Of a stretch of DNA of 46,115 nt, positions 1 to 8,136 are shown piece after piece. Position 1 is the stretch's first letter, and each line of letters begins with the position of its first letter. The translations under genes were made by a program, and so were the position numbers. The notes beneath the pieces were generated by a model, which did not search any database, had not been told where the DNA came from, and saw only the letters and a list, made by a program, of their open reading frames with translations. Source of the DNA: Hyphomonadaceae bacterium (lineage in GTDB: Bacteria; Pseudomonadota; Alphaproteobacteria; Caulobacterales; Hyphomonadaceae); contig JANQQC010000038.1 of assembly GCA_028285145.1 (NCBI GenBank), positions 1 through 46,115 of the forward strand, in the 5' to 3' direction.

Positions 1-1680
1 GCATTCGGGGATATCCAGCCCTTCGCGCAGCAGGTTGATGCCGACCAGCACATCGAACACGCCGAGGCGGAGATCGCGGATGATCTCGATGCGCTCCACC
101 GTATCGATGTCAGAATGCATGTAGCGCACTTTCACGCCCTGTTCGGAGAGATAGTCGGTGAGCTGTTCGGCGAGCTTCTTCGTCAGCGTGGTGACGAGGG
201 AGCGCATGCCCTTTTCGGCGACGGCCTTCACTTCCGATGTGACATCGTCGACCTGGGTGATCTTGCCGGTGACGGGGCGGACCTCGACGGGCGGATCGAC
301 CAGGCCGGTGGGGCGGATGACCTGTTCAGTGAAGACGCCGCCGGTCTGGTTCAGCTCCCACGGGCCGGGCGTGGCCGAGACATGGACGGTCTGCGGGCGC
401 ATGGCCTCCCATTCCTCAAAGCGCAGCGGGCGGTTGTCCTTGCAGGAGGGGAGGCGGAATCCGTACTCCGACAGGGTGTGCTTGCGGGAGAAGTCGCCTT
501 TGTACATCGCGCCGAGCTGGGGGACGGTCTGGTGGCTCTCATCGACGAAGACGAGGGCATTGTCGGGGATGTATTCGAACATGGTTGGCGGGGGCTCGCC
601 GGGTTTGCGGCCCGTCAGGTAGCGGGAATAGTTCTCGATGCCGTTGCAGGAGCCGGTGGCGGTCAGCATCTCCACGTCAAACTGCGTGCGCTGCTGGATG
701 CGCTGGGCTTCGAGGAGTTTTGCGTTGGCCTCGAAGTGGGCGATCGTCGTCTTCAGCTCTTTCTTGATGGACTCCACGGCCTGATTGAGCGTCGGGCGGG
801 GGGTCACATAGTGGCTGTTCGCATAGACCTTGATGGCTGGCAGGTCTTCCATCTTCTTGCCGGTGAGCGGGTCGAACTCGGTGATGGATTCCAGCTCGTC
901 GCCGAAGAAGGAGAGCTTCCAGGCGCGGTCTTCATAGTGGGCCGGGAAGATGTCGAGGACGTCGCCTTTCAAACGGAAGGTGCCGCGGGCGAAGCCGACA
1001 TCGTTGCGGGTGTATTGCAGGGAGACGAGCTTGGCGGCGACGTCGCGCGGGTCGATCTGCTGGCCTTCTTCGAGGGTGAAGGTCATCGAGGTGTAAGTCT
1101 CGACCGAGCCGATGCCGTAAATGCAGGAGACCGAGGCGACGATGATGACGTCGTCGCGCTCGAGGATGGCCCGCGTTGCGGAATGTCGCATCCGGTCGAT
1201 GGCCTCGTTGATGGAGGATTCTTTCTCGATGTAGAGATCCGAGCGCGGGACGTAGGCCTCCGGCTGGTAGTAGTCGTAATAGGAGACGAAATACTCGACC
1301 GCGTTTTCCGGGAAGAAGGATTTGAACTCGCCATAAAGCTGGGCGGCGAGGGTCTTGTTGGGGGCGAGGATCAGGGCCGGGCGCTGGGTCGCCTCGATGA
1401 TCTTGGCCATGGTGAAGGTCTTGCCGGTGCCGGTCGCGCCGAGGAGGACCTGGTCGCGCTCGCCGGCCTGAATGCCCTCGACAAGCTCGGGGATCGCCTC
1501 GACCTGATCGCCGGAGGGCTCGTAGGGCGCATGGACCTTGAACCGCTTGCCGCCGTCCAGCTTGACCCAGTTGCGGTCTGGCCGGTGCGGGGTCCAGTCG
1601 GAAGAGGGGAGCCCGCCCACCGCATCAATGGATGCGCCGGTAAAGGTCGCGGGAGCTTCGGAAACGCCTTTGGATGCCAT
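1..1680 (-). CDS. uvrB: Excinuclease ABC subunit B (partial)
   Basis: UvrB is the damage-verifying helicase-like subunit of nucleotide excision repair; it is loaded by UvrA and recruits UvrC. About 560 residues are visible; the C-terminus, including helicase motifs V-VI and the UvrC-binding tail, lies beyond the left edge. Visible in order are the Walker A region [15 protein letters not shown], the Tyr-rich beta-hairpin ([16 protein letters not shown]) that clamps DNA, the Walker B-type VFVDESH, and the later domain reaching GLDIPEC at base 1. The start is the ATG at 1680 (MASKGVSE); it has no clear Shine-Dalgarno, and an in-frame TTG lies three codons upstream. It is divergent from the OmpA-type gene. 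I looked for an alphaproteobacterial LexA box (GTTC-N7-GTTC) and found only a half-site, so SOS control is not supported here. Confidence 0.97.
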   Translation of the reverse strand, partial: MASKGVSEAPATFTGASIDAVGGLPSSDWTPHRPDRNWVKLDGGKRFKVHAPYEPSGDQVEAIPELVEGIQAGERDQVLLGATGTGKTFTMAKIIEATQRPALILAPNKTLAAQLYGEFKSFFPENAVEYFVSYYDYYQPEAYVPRSDLYIEKESSINEAIDRMRHSATRAILERDDVIIVASVSCIYGIGSVETYTSMTFTLEEGQQIDPRDVAAKLVSLQYTRNDVGFARGTFRLKGDVLDIFPAHYEDRAWKLSFFGDELESITEFDPLTGKKMEDLPAIKVYANSHYVTPRPTLNQAVESIKKELKTTIAHFEANAKLLEAQRIQQRTQFDVEMLTATGSCNGIENYSRYLTGRKPGEPPPTMFEYIPDNALVFVDESHQTVPQLGAMYKGDFSRKHTLSEYGFRLPSCKDNRPLRFEEWEAMRPQTVHVSATPGPWELNQTGGVFTEQVIRPTGLVDPPVEVRPVTGKITQVDDVTSEVKAVAEKGMRSLVTTLTKKLAEQLTDYLSEQGVKVRYMHSDIDTVERIEIIRDLRLGVFDVLVGINLLREGLDIPEC

Positions 1681-1832
1681 CGAGAACAAATGGTGTATAT
1701 GCGGGCGGCTGTCCAGTGCCTGATCTGTCGGGGAGCAGGCCCCGCGCGCGAGTGGAATTCCCGTAATGAGTGTGCCTGCTTTTCAGGAGCTAAGCTGCCC
1801 GATAGGTTAATTCGTGCAGCAAGGGGCCGACA

Positions 1833-3038
1833 TTGAGCGAGGAAATCGCTGAGACGAGCGCGCAAGCAGAAAGCTTGTGGTATGCGCGGCGTGTGGACGG
1901 ACCGCGCTTGCCATTCATGCCTTATGGTCTGGTGCCGTTGGTCGGCCTCGCCCTGGTATTCCTGTTCTCGATTTTCGTTTTCGCGCCCTATGCGGTGGAG
2001 GCTCCGACGCGGCTGGCGGCCGAACGGGTCGCCGCCGAGCGGGATGCCGGTTGGGCCCGGATCAATGTATCGGGGCAGCGCGTGGTGCTGACCGGCGAAG
2101 CGCCGTCGGCGAGCGAGGGCAATGCGCTGGTGGCGGCGGTGCGCTCCTCGCGGGCGGCAACGCCGTTCGGCATGGCGCGTCCGGCGCGGCCCGTTATTGC
2201 GAACTTCACTGTGGCCCCGGACGTTGAGGCGACCGAGGCCATCGCGCCGACTGAGCCTGTGGCGCGGGGCCGGCGCGTGCTGAGCCCGGACTGGACGTTC
2301 AACCTGACCGGCGGCGTGCTGACCCTGTCCGGCGGTGTTCCGGATGAGGAGACCCGCGCGGCGATCCTGGAGGCGGCGCGCGATGCGCTCGACCCGCCGC
2401 GCTTTGAGACCATTGAAGACGAGTTGATGGTGACCGGCGTGGCCGCGCCGGAAGGCTATGCGGCGATGGCCGCGCGCGGAATCGAGACGGTGGTGAGCTG
2501 CGAAAGAGGGGAGTCCGCCTTCAAGTTCGAGCGCTTCTCGCTGCGCTGCGAAGTTGCGGAGGCCGATGCGGCAGAAGCCGTCGAAGCAGCTGCATCCGCG
2601 GCACCGGAACTTGGGGAGCTTGGGCCTATCATCGTGATGGAGAGCGAGGCGGTGACCTCGTGCGAGACGGGCCTCGCTGCGCTACTCGGCGATGCGCGGA
2701 TCCAGTTTGCGCCGGCGAGCGCGGAGATCAGCGCGTCGAGCGACATCCTGCTCGATGCAATTGCCAGCCGGGTGCGCGCCTGCCCGGGCACGCTGCGCAT
2801 TGAAGGCCATACCGACAGCACCGCCGACAGCGCGTTCAATGCCGATCTCAGTCTGCGCCGCGCCGAGGCCGTGCGGGAGCAGTTGATCGCGCGGAACGTG
2901 CCGGCTGGCCGCCTGATCGCTGAGGGGTTCGGTGAAACGCGGCCGGTCGCCAGCAATGACACAGTCGATGGGCGCGCCCGCAATCGGCGGATAGAGGTGC
3001 GGGTGGTCCGTTCGCCTGTCAGGGAGTCAGACGAGTAA
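1833..3038 (+). CDS. Inner-membrane BON/OmpA-family peptidoglycan-binding protein
   Basis: Predicted envelope protein of 401 residues. One membrane segment lies at about residues 32-52, followed by two BON-like repeats (about 70-107, WARINVSGQRVVLTGEAP, and 150-190, FNLTGGVLTLSGGVP) and a C-terminal OmpA/MotB-type domain (about 280-395) with the peptidoglycan-binding signature EGHTDSTADSAFN and ARNRRIEVRVV. The family anchors proteins to meso-diaminopimelate in the wall, here probably from the inner membrane because the N-terminus is an uncleaved anchor. The start is TTG at 1833, preceded by AAGGGG at 1821-1826. The next gene starts 4 bases after the stop, so the two are very likely one operon and may act together. 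Confidence 0.9.
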   Translation: MSEEIAETSAQAESLWYARRVDGPRLPFMPYGLVPLVGLALVFLFSIFVFAPYAVEAPTRLAAERVAAERDAGWARINVSGQRVVLTGEAPSASEGNALVAAVRSSRAATPFGMARPARPVIANFTVAPDVEATEAIAPTEPVARGRRVLSPDWTFNLTGGVLTLSGGVPDEETRAAILEAARDALDPPRFETIEDELMVTGVAAPEGYAAMAARGIETVVSCERGESAFKFERFSLRCEVAEADAAEAVEAAASAAPELGELGPIIVMESEAVTSCETGLAALLGDARIQFAPASAEISASSDILLDAIASRVRACPGTLRIEGHTDSTADSAFNADLSLRRAEAVREQLIARNVPAGRLIAEGFGETRPVASNDTVDGRARNRRIEVRVVRSPVRESDE

Positions 3039-3042
3039 CGCA

Positions 3043-4485
3043 ATGTGGTATCTGCTTTTTCAAATTTTCCTGCTCCTTTTGCTGGCGGCCGCGTGTGGCG
3101 GCGGGTTGGTCTGGTGGTGGCTGCACCGCGAAACCGATGAGGAGGTTGAGGTCGTTGGCGGTGGGCCGGTGACGCGTGACGATTTCCGCTCAAGCCTTGA
3201 TGCGCTGACGACATCAATCGGGGACATCCCGCAGACTGACCTGACCCCGATCAAGGAACAGCTGGGTGAGATCGATGCGTTGAAGGACCGGATGACCGAT
3301 CTGGAAGCAGCCATCACGTCAGCCTCTTCGGGATTGGACGAGCTAAAAGGCGGCAGCCTTGCCCGCATGGATGACCGGTTCGATGTGCTGGCCGGCAAGA
3401 TTGACGATACGCCGGAGCCCGACCTGTCTGCGCTGGAAGCGCGTTTCGATGCGCTGGAGCGCGTGATCACCGCCATGCCAATCCCGGAGCGCACCGACTT
3501 ATCGCCGATCGAGCGGGCCATTCAGGCGATCCCGCGACCGGAGCGTCCTGATCTGGAGCCGCTGCAAGCACGCCTTGTGCGGCTTGAGACGAAGCTTTCG
3601 GAACTCGGCGAGGATCAGCGCGGAACGCAGAAAGCAGAGTTCGATTCCCTGTCGGCCGGGATTGCCTCACTCTCGTCTGCCGTGTCCGGGATCCGGGAGC
3701 CGGACCTGCAACCGCTACAGCAGCGGCTGTTCAGCATTGAGCAGGCCCTGGCCGATCTGCGAAGCCGGGAGAGCATGACAGCGCCGCTCGAGCAGAAGCT
3801 GGCCGGGGTGGAGAATCTCGTACTTGCGCTGCGCGGCGATGTCGGGCGGTTTGCCGGGCTTGAGCCAGTTGAGCGCCGGCTGGCGAGCCTACAGGAAGCG
3901 GTGGCTGACATGCCGCCACCGGATCTGACACCGGTTGTGGCATCGGTTCGTGCGATCGACAGCCGGCTTGATATGGGGGCGGTTGAGAACCGGCTGACCG
4001 CCATTGAGTATGGCCTGGCTGCCGTCCACCACATGTTGCGGTCTCGCAATGATGTGGGAAGCGCGCGCATTGAGCTTGAAACACGGCTGGATGGCGGGGC
4101 GCTAAGTGCGTCGAGCGTTGATCTGCGCGCGGTGCAGCGCCCGCCTGCGCCGGAGCGGCCTGCACGGGAGAACGACCCGATCAACATTGCACGACGGACC
4201 GATGACCAGGCGAACCTGCTGGTTGAGGCCGCTTTCGGGGATGGCGACGACCTGCAGCGGATCGACGGGGTCGGCCCGATGCTCAGCGAGTTGCTGAACG
4301 AGATCGGCGTCTACTATTTCTGGCAGATCGCTGAGTGGACCGATGAGGAAGTCTCGTGGGTCGACGGGATGCTGATGCACTTCCGCGGGCGCATCAAGCG
4401 CGATGACTGGGTGGGGCAGGCGAGAGTGCTGGCCGCTGAGGACGATACGGCCGACCGGCCCAGTGGGCTGATGCCGTCTGAATAA
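3043..4485 (+). CDS. Membrane-anchored coiled-coil protein with C-terminal helix-hairpin-helix
   Basis: The 480-residue protein begins with a membrane segment (about residues 2-22) and a short basic/acidic linker. It then carries about six degenerate repeats of the form (P/T)-D-L-x-P-(I/L)-x-x-R-L-x-x-(I/L)-E (for example PDLEPLQARLVRLE and PDLQPLQQRLFSIE), separated by Pro-rich breaks; these predict short coiled coils. The last 70 residues (LQRIDGVGPMLSELLNEIG ... RGRIKRDDWVGQAR) form the helix-hairpin-helix module also found at the C-terminus of alphaproteobacterial NuoE. It is translationally adjacent to the OmpA/BON gene, so an envelope-scaffold role is inferred; no enzymatic function is recognisable. 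The stop codon runs straight into the A-tract of a terminator. Confidence 0.85.
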   Translation: MWYLLFQIFLLLLLAAACGGGLVWWWLHRETDEEVEVVGGGPVTRDDFRSSLDALTTSIGDIPQTDLTPIKEQLGEIDALKDRMTDLEAAITSASSGLDELKGGSLARMDDRFDVLAGKIDDTPEPDLSALEARFDALERVITAMPIPERTDLSPIERAIQAIPRPERPDLEPLQARLVRLETKLSELGEDQRGTQKAEFDSLSAGIASLSSAVSGIREPDLQPLQQRLFSIEQALADLRSRESMTAPLEQKLAGVENLVLALRGDVGRFAGLEPVERRLASLQEAVADMPPPDLTPVVASVRAIDSRLDMGAVENRLTAIEYGLAAVHHMLRSRNDVGSARIELETRLDGGALSASSVDLRAVQRPPAPERPARENDPINIARRTDDQANLLVEAAFGDGDDLQRIDGVGPMLSELLNEIGVYYFWQIAEWTDEEVSWVDGMLMHFRGRIKRDDWVGQARVLAAEDDTADRPSGLMPSE

Positions 4486-4490
4486 AAAAA

Positions 4491-4511
4491 GCCCCCGGCG
4501 CAGGCCGGGGC
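4491..4511. terminator. Bidirectional intrinsic terminator
   Basis: A 7-bp stem of CCCCGGC and GCCGGGG with loop GCAG sits between convergent genes. The run of seven A on its left becomes a U-tract for minus-strand transcription, so it best terminates the fasciclin gene. The hairpin also follows the stop of the coiled-coil gene directly but has no U-tract in that direction. Confidence 0.75.
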
Positions 4512-4536
4512 AAAGTATCTGTATTTCGGTTATCTT

Positions 4537-5238
4537 TTACGACTGGTCTGTTGTCGTTTCGGCTTGTGGTACGATGACAGTATCGATCACGTGGATCACG
4601 CCATTATCGGCTTCGATGTCACCCTTGATGACGGTCGCACCGTCGACGGTGATGGTGCCGCTCCATTCCGACGTAATGTCGATTTTCTGATCGTTGAGCG
4701 AGCGGACATCCAGTCCGGCTTCGGTGATCTCATCGGCCATCAGGCGACCTTCAACGACGTGCGCTTTCAAGATTGATCTTAGCTCTTCGCGGCCTTCTTC
4801 AGACTGCAGGAACTCGACCTTCTCCGCCGGCAGGGCAGCGAAAGCGTCGTTCGTTGGTGCAAAGACCGTAAACGGACCTTCGACGCTTAGCGCTTCACCA
4901 AGATCGGCGGCTTTAACGAGTGACACAAGTGTCGAGAAGCGGTCATCATCCTTGGCGATGTCGACAATTGTCATATTCGATGCATCATCCTTGGTGGTCG
5001 CGTAGTCGCGCTCATCCATGGTCTGGAACATCCGGTCCTGATCGTCGGCTGCAATTTCGGTCGATGTTTCATTATCGATCTGAGCCAGCACGATCCGGTT
5101 CAGGTCGTTTGTTGAATAGTCAGCGGGCAGTTCTGCCTCAATCGCCGTGTCCACTTCAGCGTCCGTCTCCATGGTGTCTGCCATGGCGGGCGATGCGATC
5201 AGGGCGAGTGTTGCGGTGCTTGCAAGCAAGCGTTTCAT
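4537..5238 (-). CDS. Secreted fasciclin (FAS1) domain protein
   Basis: The 233-residue exported protein has a signal peptide (MKRLLASTATLALIASPAMA) and a Thr/Asp-rich region of about 70 residues. One complete FAS1 domain follows (about 95-228), with the first conserved box FSTLVSLVKAADL, the core GPFTVFAPTNDAFAALP and the closing box GVIHVIDTVIVPQ. FAS1 domains mediate adhesion and matrix or cell-surface binding; no enzymatic role is expected. The start is ATG with GAGGAGACT upstream. An EcfG-type promoter lies at 5281-5305, and a terminator follows the gene. A shorter paralogue is next upstream on the same strand. Confident as to family; the ligand is unknown. Confidence 0.93.
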   Translation of the reverse strand: MKRLLASTATLALIASPAMADTMETDAEVDTAIEAELPADYSTNDLNRIVLAQIDNETSTEIAADDQDRMFQTMDERDYATTKDDASNMTIVDIAKDDDRFSTLVSLVKAADLGEALSVEGPFTVFAPTNDAFAALPAEKVEFLQSEEGREELRSILKAHVVEGRLMADEITEAGLDVRSLNDQKIDITSEWSGTITVDGATVIKGDIEADNGVIHVIDTVIVPQAETTTDQS

Positions 5239-5280
5239 AAAAAGTCTCCTCAGTTGCTGAGCGACAGTGCTCAGTGAATT

Positions 5281-5305
5281 AACTACTGGGAAAGACTTTC
5301 GTTCC
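5281..5305 (-). promoter_or_regulatory. EcfG-like general-stress promoter of the FAS1 gene
   Basis: Read on the minus strand, GGAAC, 16 bases, then AGTT. The alphaproteobacterial EcfG/SigT consensus is GGAAC-N16-17-CGTT, so this is one mismatch away. It lies 43 bases before the fasciclin start codon, a normal distance for a 5' leader. Its neighbour at 5861-5885 matches the consensus exactly, which supports both calls. Confidence 0.6.
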
Positions 5306-5328
5306 GAGCCGCCTGGAATTCCTGACTC

Positions 5329-5817
5329 CTAATAAACGGCCATGTAGCCCGTGTCGGCCATCAGGTCGCCGGTTGAGGGGCCATCAAGGGCTTGCGCCCT
5401 TAGAAGCGCGATAAGGTCCTCACGGCCTTCTTCGGACTGCAAGTACTCCAACTGTTCGAGGTTTAGCTGATCCGAAAGCCTGCCTGCGCTGGTCAGGGAT
5501 ACGAGTGTGGAGAAGGTCTCGTCGCCTGCCGCTGCATCGGAACTAGTGTCGGTGTCGATGCCGCTATTGCTCCATGCGATCGCGTTTTCATCCTGCGACA
5601 TCCTAAAGCCAGCCCGGCTTTCCGATGTGACTGTGCTCGATCCACTTGCCGTATCCAGCCATCCGAGCGCAGACCTGTTTAACTGGCTCGTGGAAGAAGT
5701 AAGATCGCTTGAGGCCGTCGTTTGCGTGACATCAGCGCCTGTCCGTGTCGCAGCCGTCATAATGGCCGGCGCGGAAAATAGGACAATGGCGGTTGCGCCT
5801 ACGAGCCAGCGGTTCAT
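5329..5817 (-). CDS. Secreted protein with a truncated FAS1 domain
   Basis: The 162-residue exported protein has a signal peptide (MNRWLVGATAIVLFSAPAIM) and a Ser/Thr/Asp-rich linker. It ends with a fasciclin remnant: the first box FSTLVSLTSAGRLSDQL is joined almost directly to LEYLQSEEGREDL, the helix matching FLQSEEGREEL of the neighbouring FAS1 protein. The central FAPTNDAFAALP core and the C-terminal box are missing, so this looks like a duplicate with an internal deletion. The start is the ATG at 5817, preceded by AAGGAG; an ATG 15 bases upstream lies before that ribosome-binding site and is unlikely to be used. It has its own exact EcfG-type promoter. It is probably expressed rather than dead, because the frame, signal peptide and promoter are all intact. 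Confidence 0.8.
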   Translation of the reverse strand: MNRWLVGATAIVLFSAPAIMTAATRTGADVTQTTASSDLTSSTSQLNRSALGWLDTASGSSTVTSESRAGFRMSQDENAIAWSNSGIDTDTSSDAAAGDETFSTLVSLTSAGRLSDQLNLEQLEYLQSEEGREDLIALLRAQALDGPSTGDLMADTGYMAVY

Positions 5818-5860
5818 GGGAGTCTCCTTCATAGCTGGGCATTATTGCTCCAGCCCTGAG

Positions 5861-5885
5861 AACGCCTAAGGTTGCGCTGGGTTCC
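5861..5885 (-). promoter_or_regulatory. EcfG-type general-stress promoter of the truncated FAS1 gene
   Basis: On the minus strand GGAAC is followed by exactly 16 bases and CGTT, a perfect match to the alphaproteobacterial EcfG consensus. It lies 43 bases upstream of the ATG at 5817, the same spacing as in the neighbouring FAS1 gene. Confidence 0.75.
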
Positions 5886-5917
5886 TAAAAAATCTTATTT
5901 TTCAATATGTTAACGAT

Positions 5918-6913
5918 TCATATACTTCTGTTGGGCGCGGAGTGGTCCCATTCGCCAAGCAGGGTTCGCAGCGCGGCGATGAAGGCCAGCGGCTGGTCCA
6001 GCATAACATGATGGCGGGCATGCGGGATGGAAATGAAAGGCACTTCGTGGCCCAGCAAGGCCTGCATGTAGTCGCCGACATCATCTGGCATCAGCGCGCT
6101 TTCCTCACCGCGGAAGATCGCGATCCGGCAGGCTGTCGCCTTCAACATCGCTGAAGGCTCCATATCGGCCTGAAAGCGCCGCCAGATGGCGGGATCGAAC
6201 TTCCATGTCCACCCTTTACCGCCATCATCGGCCTGCGTTTTCTTCAGGCTCCAGCGGGCGATGTAATCCATGATGAAATGGTTCTCGCAGGGCTGGGGCG
6301 GGGCGAGCCGGAACCGGCCAAGGGCGGATTTGAGGTCGGAATAGACCCGGTTCGGACGGCCCGAGCGCGGGGGGCCGCCCTGTGGCCGGTCGGGTGGGTT
6401 GACCGGACTGTCGACAATCACCACGCCGGACAGGCGCTCGCCATGCTCTGCGCCAGTGAGCAGGGTAACGAAACCGCCAAAAGAATGCGCGACGATGATC
6501 GGCTTGATGTCATGTTCAAACATGCCGGCATCTTCCGCGACGGCGATCTGCTCGGCGGAAAAGGTGCGCATATGGTATTCGTCCCGCCAGTCGCTGTCGC
6601 CCATGCCTGAAAACGTCATGGCGGCGACATTGTACTTCTCCGCGAAGTAGGGAGCGATGAAATCGTACCAGTGGGCATGCGCCCCGTTGCCATGAACGAG
6701 CAGGAGGCCTGGCGCATCGCGGCGGCCCCAGCGCTGATACCGCACCTTTGCGCCCTCGACCTCGATATGATGGGTTTCATAGGCACTGGCGACGGCGTCG
6801 GTAAACCAGCTAGGGGCTGGCGGGATCTCCCCTTTATAGGGTTCCAGAGGGCCACCTTCAGATGGCATCTCCTCTGGTTGATCCTTAACGATTCCGTCAT
6901 CCGCTCCGGCCAT
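5918..6913 (-). CDS. Alpha/beta-fold hydrolase
   Basis: This 331-residue soluble hydrolase has the alpha/beta-hydrolase features HGNGAHAHWYDF (oxyanion-hole HG motif) and the nucleophile elbow VAHSFGGF, which is a variant of G-x-S-x-G with Ala first. A late acidic residue in MPDDVGDYM and the histidine in IPHARHHVMLDQP complete a plausible Ser-Asp-His triad. No signal peptide is seen. The substrate cannot be told; esterase or epoxide-hydrolase-type activities are both possible. AGGAAAGAGGG lies upstream of the ATG. It is a single minus-strand unit, divergent from the small secreted protein gene. Confidence 0.9.
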   Translation of the reverse strand: MAGADDGIVKDQPEEMPSEGGPLEPYKGEIPPAPSWFTDAVASAYETHHIEVEGAKVRYQRWGRRDAPGLLLVHGNGAHAHWYDFIAPYFAEKYNVAAMTFSGMGDSDWRDEYHMRTFSAEQIAVAEDAGMFEHDIKPIIVAHSFGGFVTLLTGAEHGERLSGVVIVDSPVNPPDRPQGGPPRSGRPNRVYSDLKSALGRFRLAPPQPCENHFIMDYIARWSLKKTQADDGGKGWTWKFDPAIWRRFQADMEPSAMLKATACRIAIFRGEESALMPDDVGDYMQALLGHEVPFISIPHARHHVMLDQPLAFIAALRTLLGEWDHSAPNRSI

Positions 6914-7123
6914 GCCCGCGCCCTCTTTCCTGTCCGCTTTCTAATTAGATGGCCCGGCGAGGAACGCAATCGCGCCTTGAAATTGCCCTCCTGTGCCAAT
7001 GCTCCGGGGCCGGAGGATTAATTCGAGGAAAGGGAGCGCAATCTGCGTTGACCATGGCGGTAACCGAGCGGCATCTGGTCGGCGTCGAGGCGGCCTTCCG
7101 CCGACCGGGAAAAGGGTCTTTCC

Positions 7124-7525
7124 ATGCGTGTTCGTGGTCCCTCTGATGCTCTCTGCGTGTTTGGCGCAGCGCTGGCGCTGACAGGCGCGGCGGTCAATGC
7201 GCAAGATCCTGAAGACATTCCGCAGACGGATGAAGTGCCACCGATCCTGCAGGGCGGTCTGGCCGTTTTTCCGGCAGATGGTGAAGGCTACATCGCAGAA
7301 TTCGCTGGCGACGGGACGTACCGCACCGGCTCTGGCGAGGCCGGCGGGTGGATCCTCCAGAATGGATACCTCTGCCTGTCGGCCGAAACCGGCAGCGTTC
7401 GCTGCACGGCGGTGGCCCCTGATGCGGGCCCCGGAGATCAATGGACGGTCACATCAAGCGCGCGCGGCACGACCCGATATGCGTTGCCGGGTGCGCCTGA
7501 CATTCCCGACGGGGAGGGTGGTTAA
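7124..7525 (+). CDS. Small secreted protein, function unknown
   Basis: The 133-residue protein has a probable signal peptide ending near VNAQD. The rest is a small acidic domain with two cysteines (YLCLSAETGSVRCTAV) that could form a disulfide around the phrase GGWILQNGYLCLS. The length and pattern (a G-x-W-x-x-x-x-G-x-L-C-L-type strand) resemble small periplasmic beta proteins, but I recognise no family. AAAAGGG is placed 7 bases before the ATG. A strong terminator follows the gene, so it is monocistronic. Confidence 0.7.
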   Translation: MRVRGPSDALCVFGAALALTGAAVNAQDPEDIPQTDEVPPILQGGLAVFPADGEGYIAEFAGDGTYRTGSGEAGGWILQNGYLCLSAETGSVRCTAVAPDAGPGDQWTVTSSARGTTRYALPGAPDIPDGEGG

Positions 7526-7576
7526 GGCTGGAGGGCTCGCCCCCCTGACCCGGCCTGGCACCTCGATGTTCGGGAT

Positions 7577-7623
7577 CGCCCCGGCCTAAGGGATCATTTT
7601 CCCGGGGTCGGGGCGTTTTTCTT
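7577..7623 (+). terminator. Intrinsic terminator after the small secreted protein gene
   Basis: A 10-bp stem (7577-7586 with 7606-7615, CGCCCCGGCC against GGTCGGGGCG, one G-U pair) encloses a 19-base loop. It is followed by TTTTTCTTTC. Orientation fits the plus-strand gene ending at 7525. Confidence 0.85.
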
Positions 7624-7628
7624 TCGGG

Positions 7629-8105
7629 CTAGCGGCCGCCGCGACTGGGCTTTCGCTTGTCAGGATCGCGCTGTTCGATGACCTTGAACACGCCGGTTCC
7701 GGTCATCAGGGTACGGTCACCGCACCAGATCCGGCCGCGAACGGTGTGAATGCCGTCAGGCTCGCGCGATATGACCTCGCCTGCGCCTTCGATCCATTCG
7801 CCATGCTTGGCCCCGGACAGGAAATCGCAGACGAGGCGGATGGTGACCCACCATGTGTTGTCATCGGTTTCCACGGCTGTGCCCCAGGCCATGTCCGCAA
7901 AGGTCATCAGCATGCCGCCATGGGCGTTCATCATGCCATTGGTGTGATGCTCCTCCACGCGGAAGGCCCGCGAGACGATGAGATCGTCCTCACCGATGAG
8001 CTGGTAGAGCGGGCCGACCTGTCGGCCGAAGCCGCGATGCCAGGGCAGGGGCGTGTAGCCGCCCGGGACATCGAAGGTCTGGTTCTTGGTAAGGTCATCC
8101 GACAT
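7629..8105 (-). CDS. PaaI-family hotdog thioesterase
   Basis: The 158-residue hotdog-fold protein hydrolyses acyl-CoA thioesters in this family. The diagnostic segment NGMMNAHGGMLMTFADMAWG (about residues 56-75) contains the N-x-x-G-x-x-H-G-G motif of PaaI-type enzymes and the Asp of the hotdog helix. There is no signal peptide, and the start has no obvious Shine-Dalgarno. It lies on the minus strand just downstream of the GGDEF-EAL gene (31-base gap), so it may be co-transcribed, but no functional link is evident. The substrate is unknown. Confidence 0.9.
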   Translation of the reverse strand: MSDDLTKNQTFDVPGGYTPLPWHRGFGRQVGPLYQLIGEDDLIVSRAFRVEEHHTNGMMNAHGGMLMTFADMAWGTAVETDDNTWWVTIRLVCDFLSGAKHGEWIEGAGEVISREPDGIHTVRGRIWCGDRTLMTGTGVFKVIEQRDPDKRKPSRGGR

Positions 8106-8136
8106 GGCGCTGGTTTAGGCAGGGCGGGCCGCCCGA

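Noticed and set aside
1681..1700. Possible LexA (SOS) box before uvrB
   Set aside because: Only one GTTC half-site is present; the second half of GTTC-N7-GTTC does not match.
115..1836. A 573-codon open frame on the plus strand opposite uvrB
   Set aside because: It is the antisense shadow of uvrB in GC-rich DNA; the minus strand encodes all UvrB motifs and this frame has no recognisable domain.
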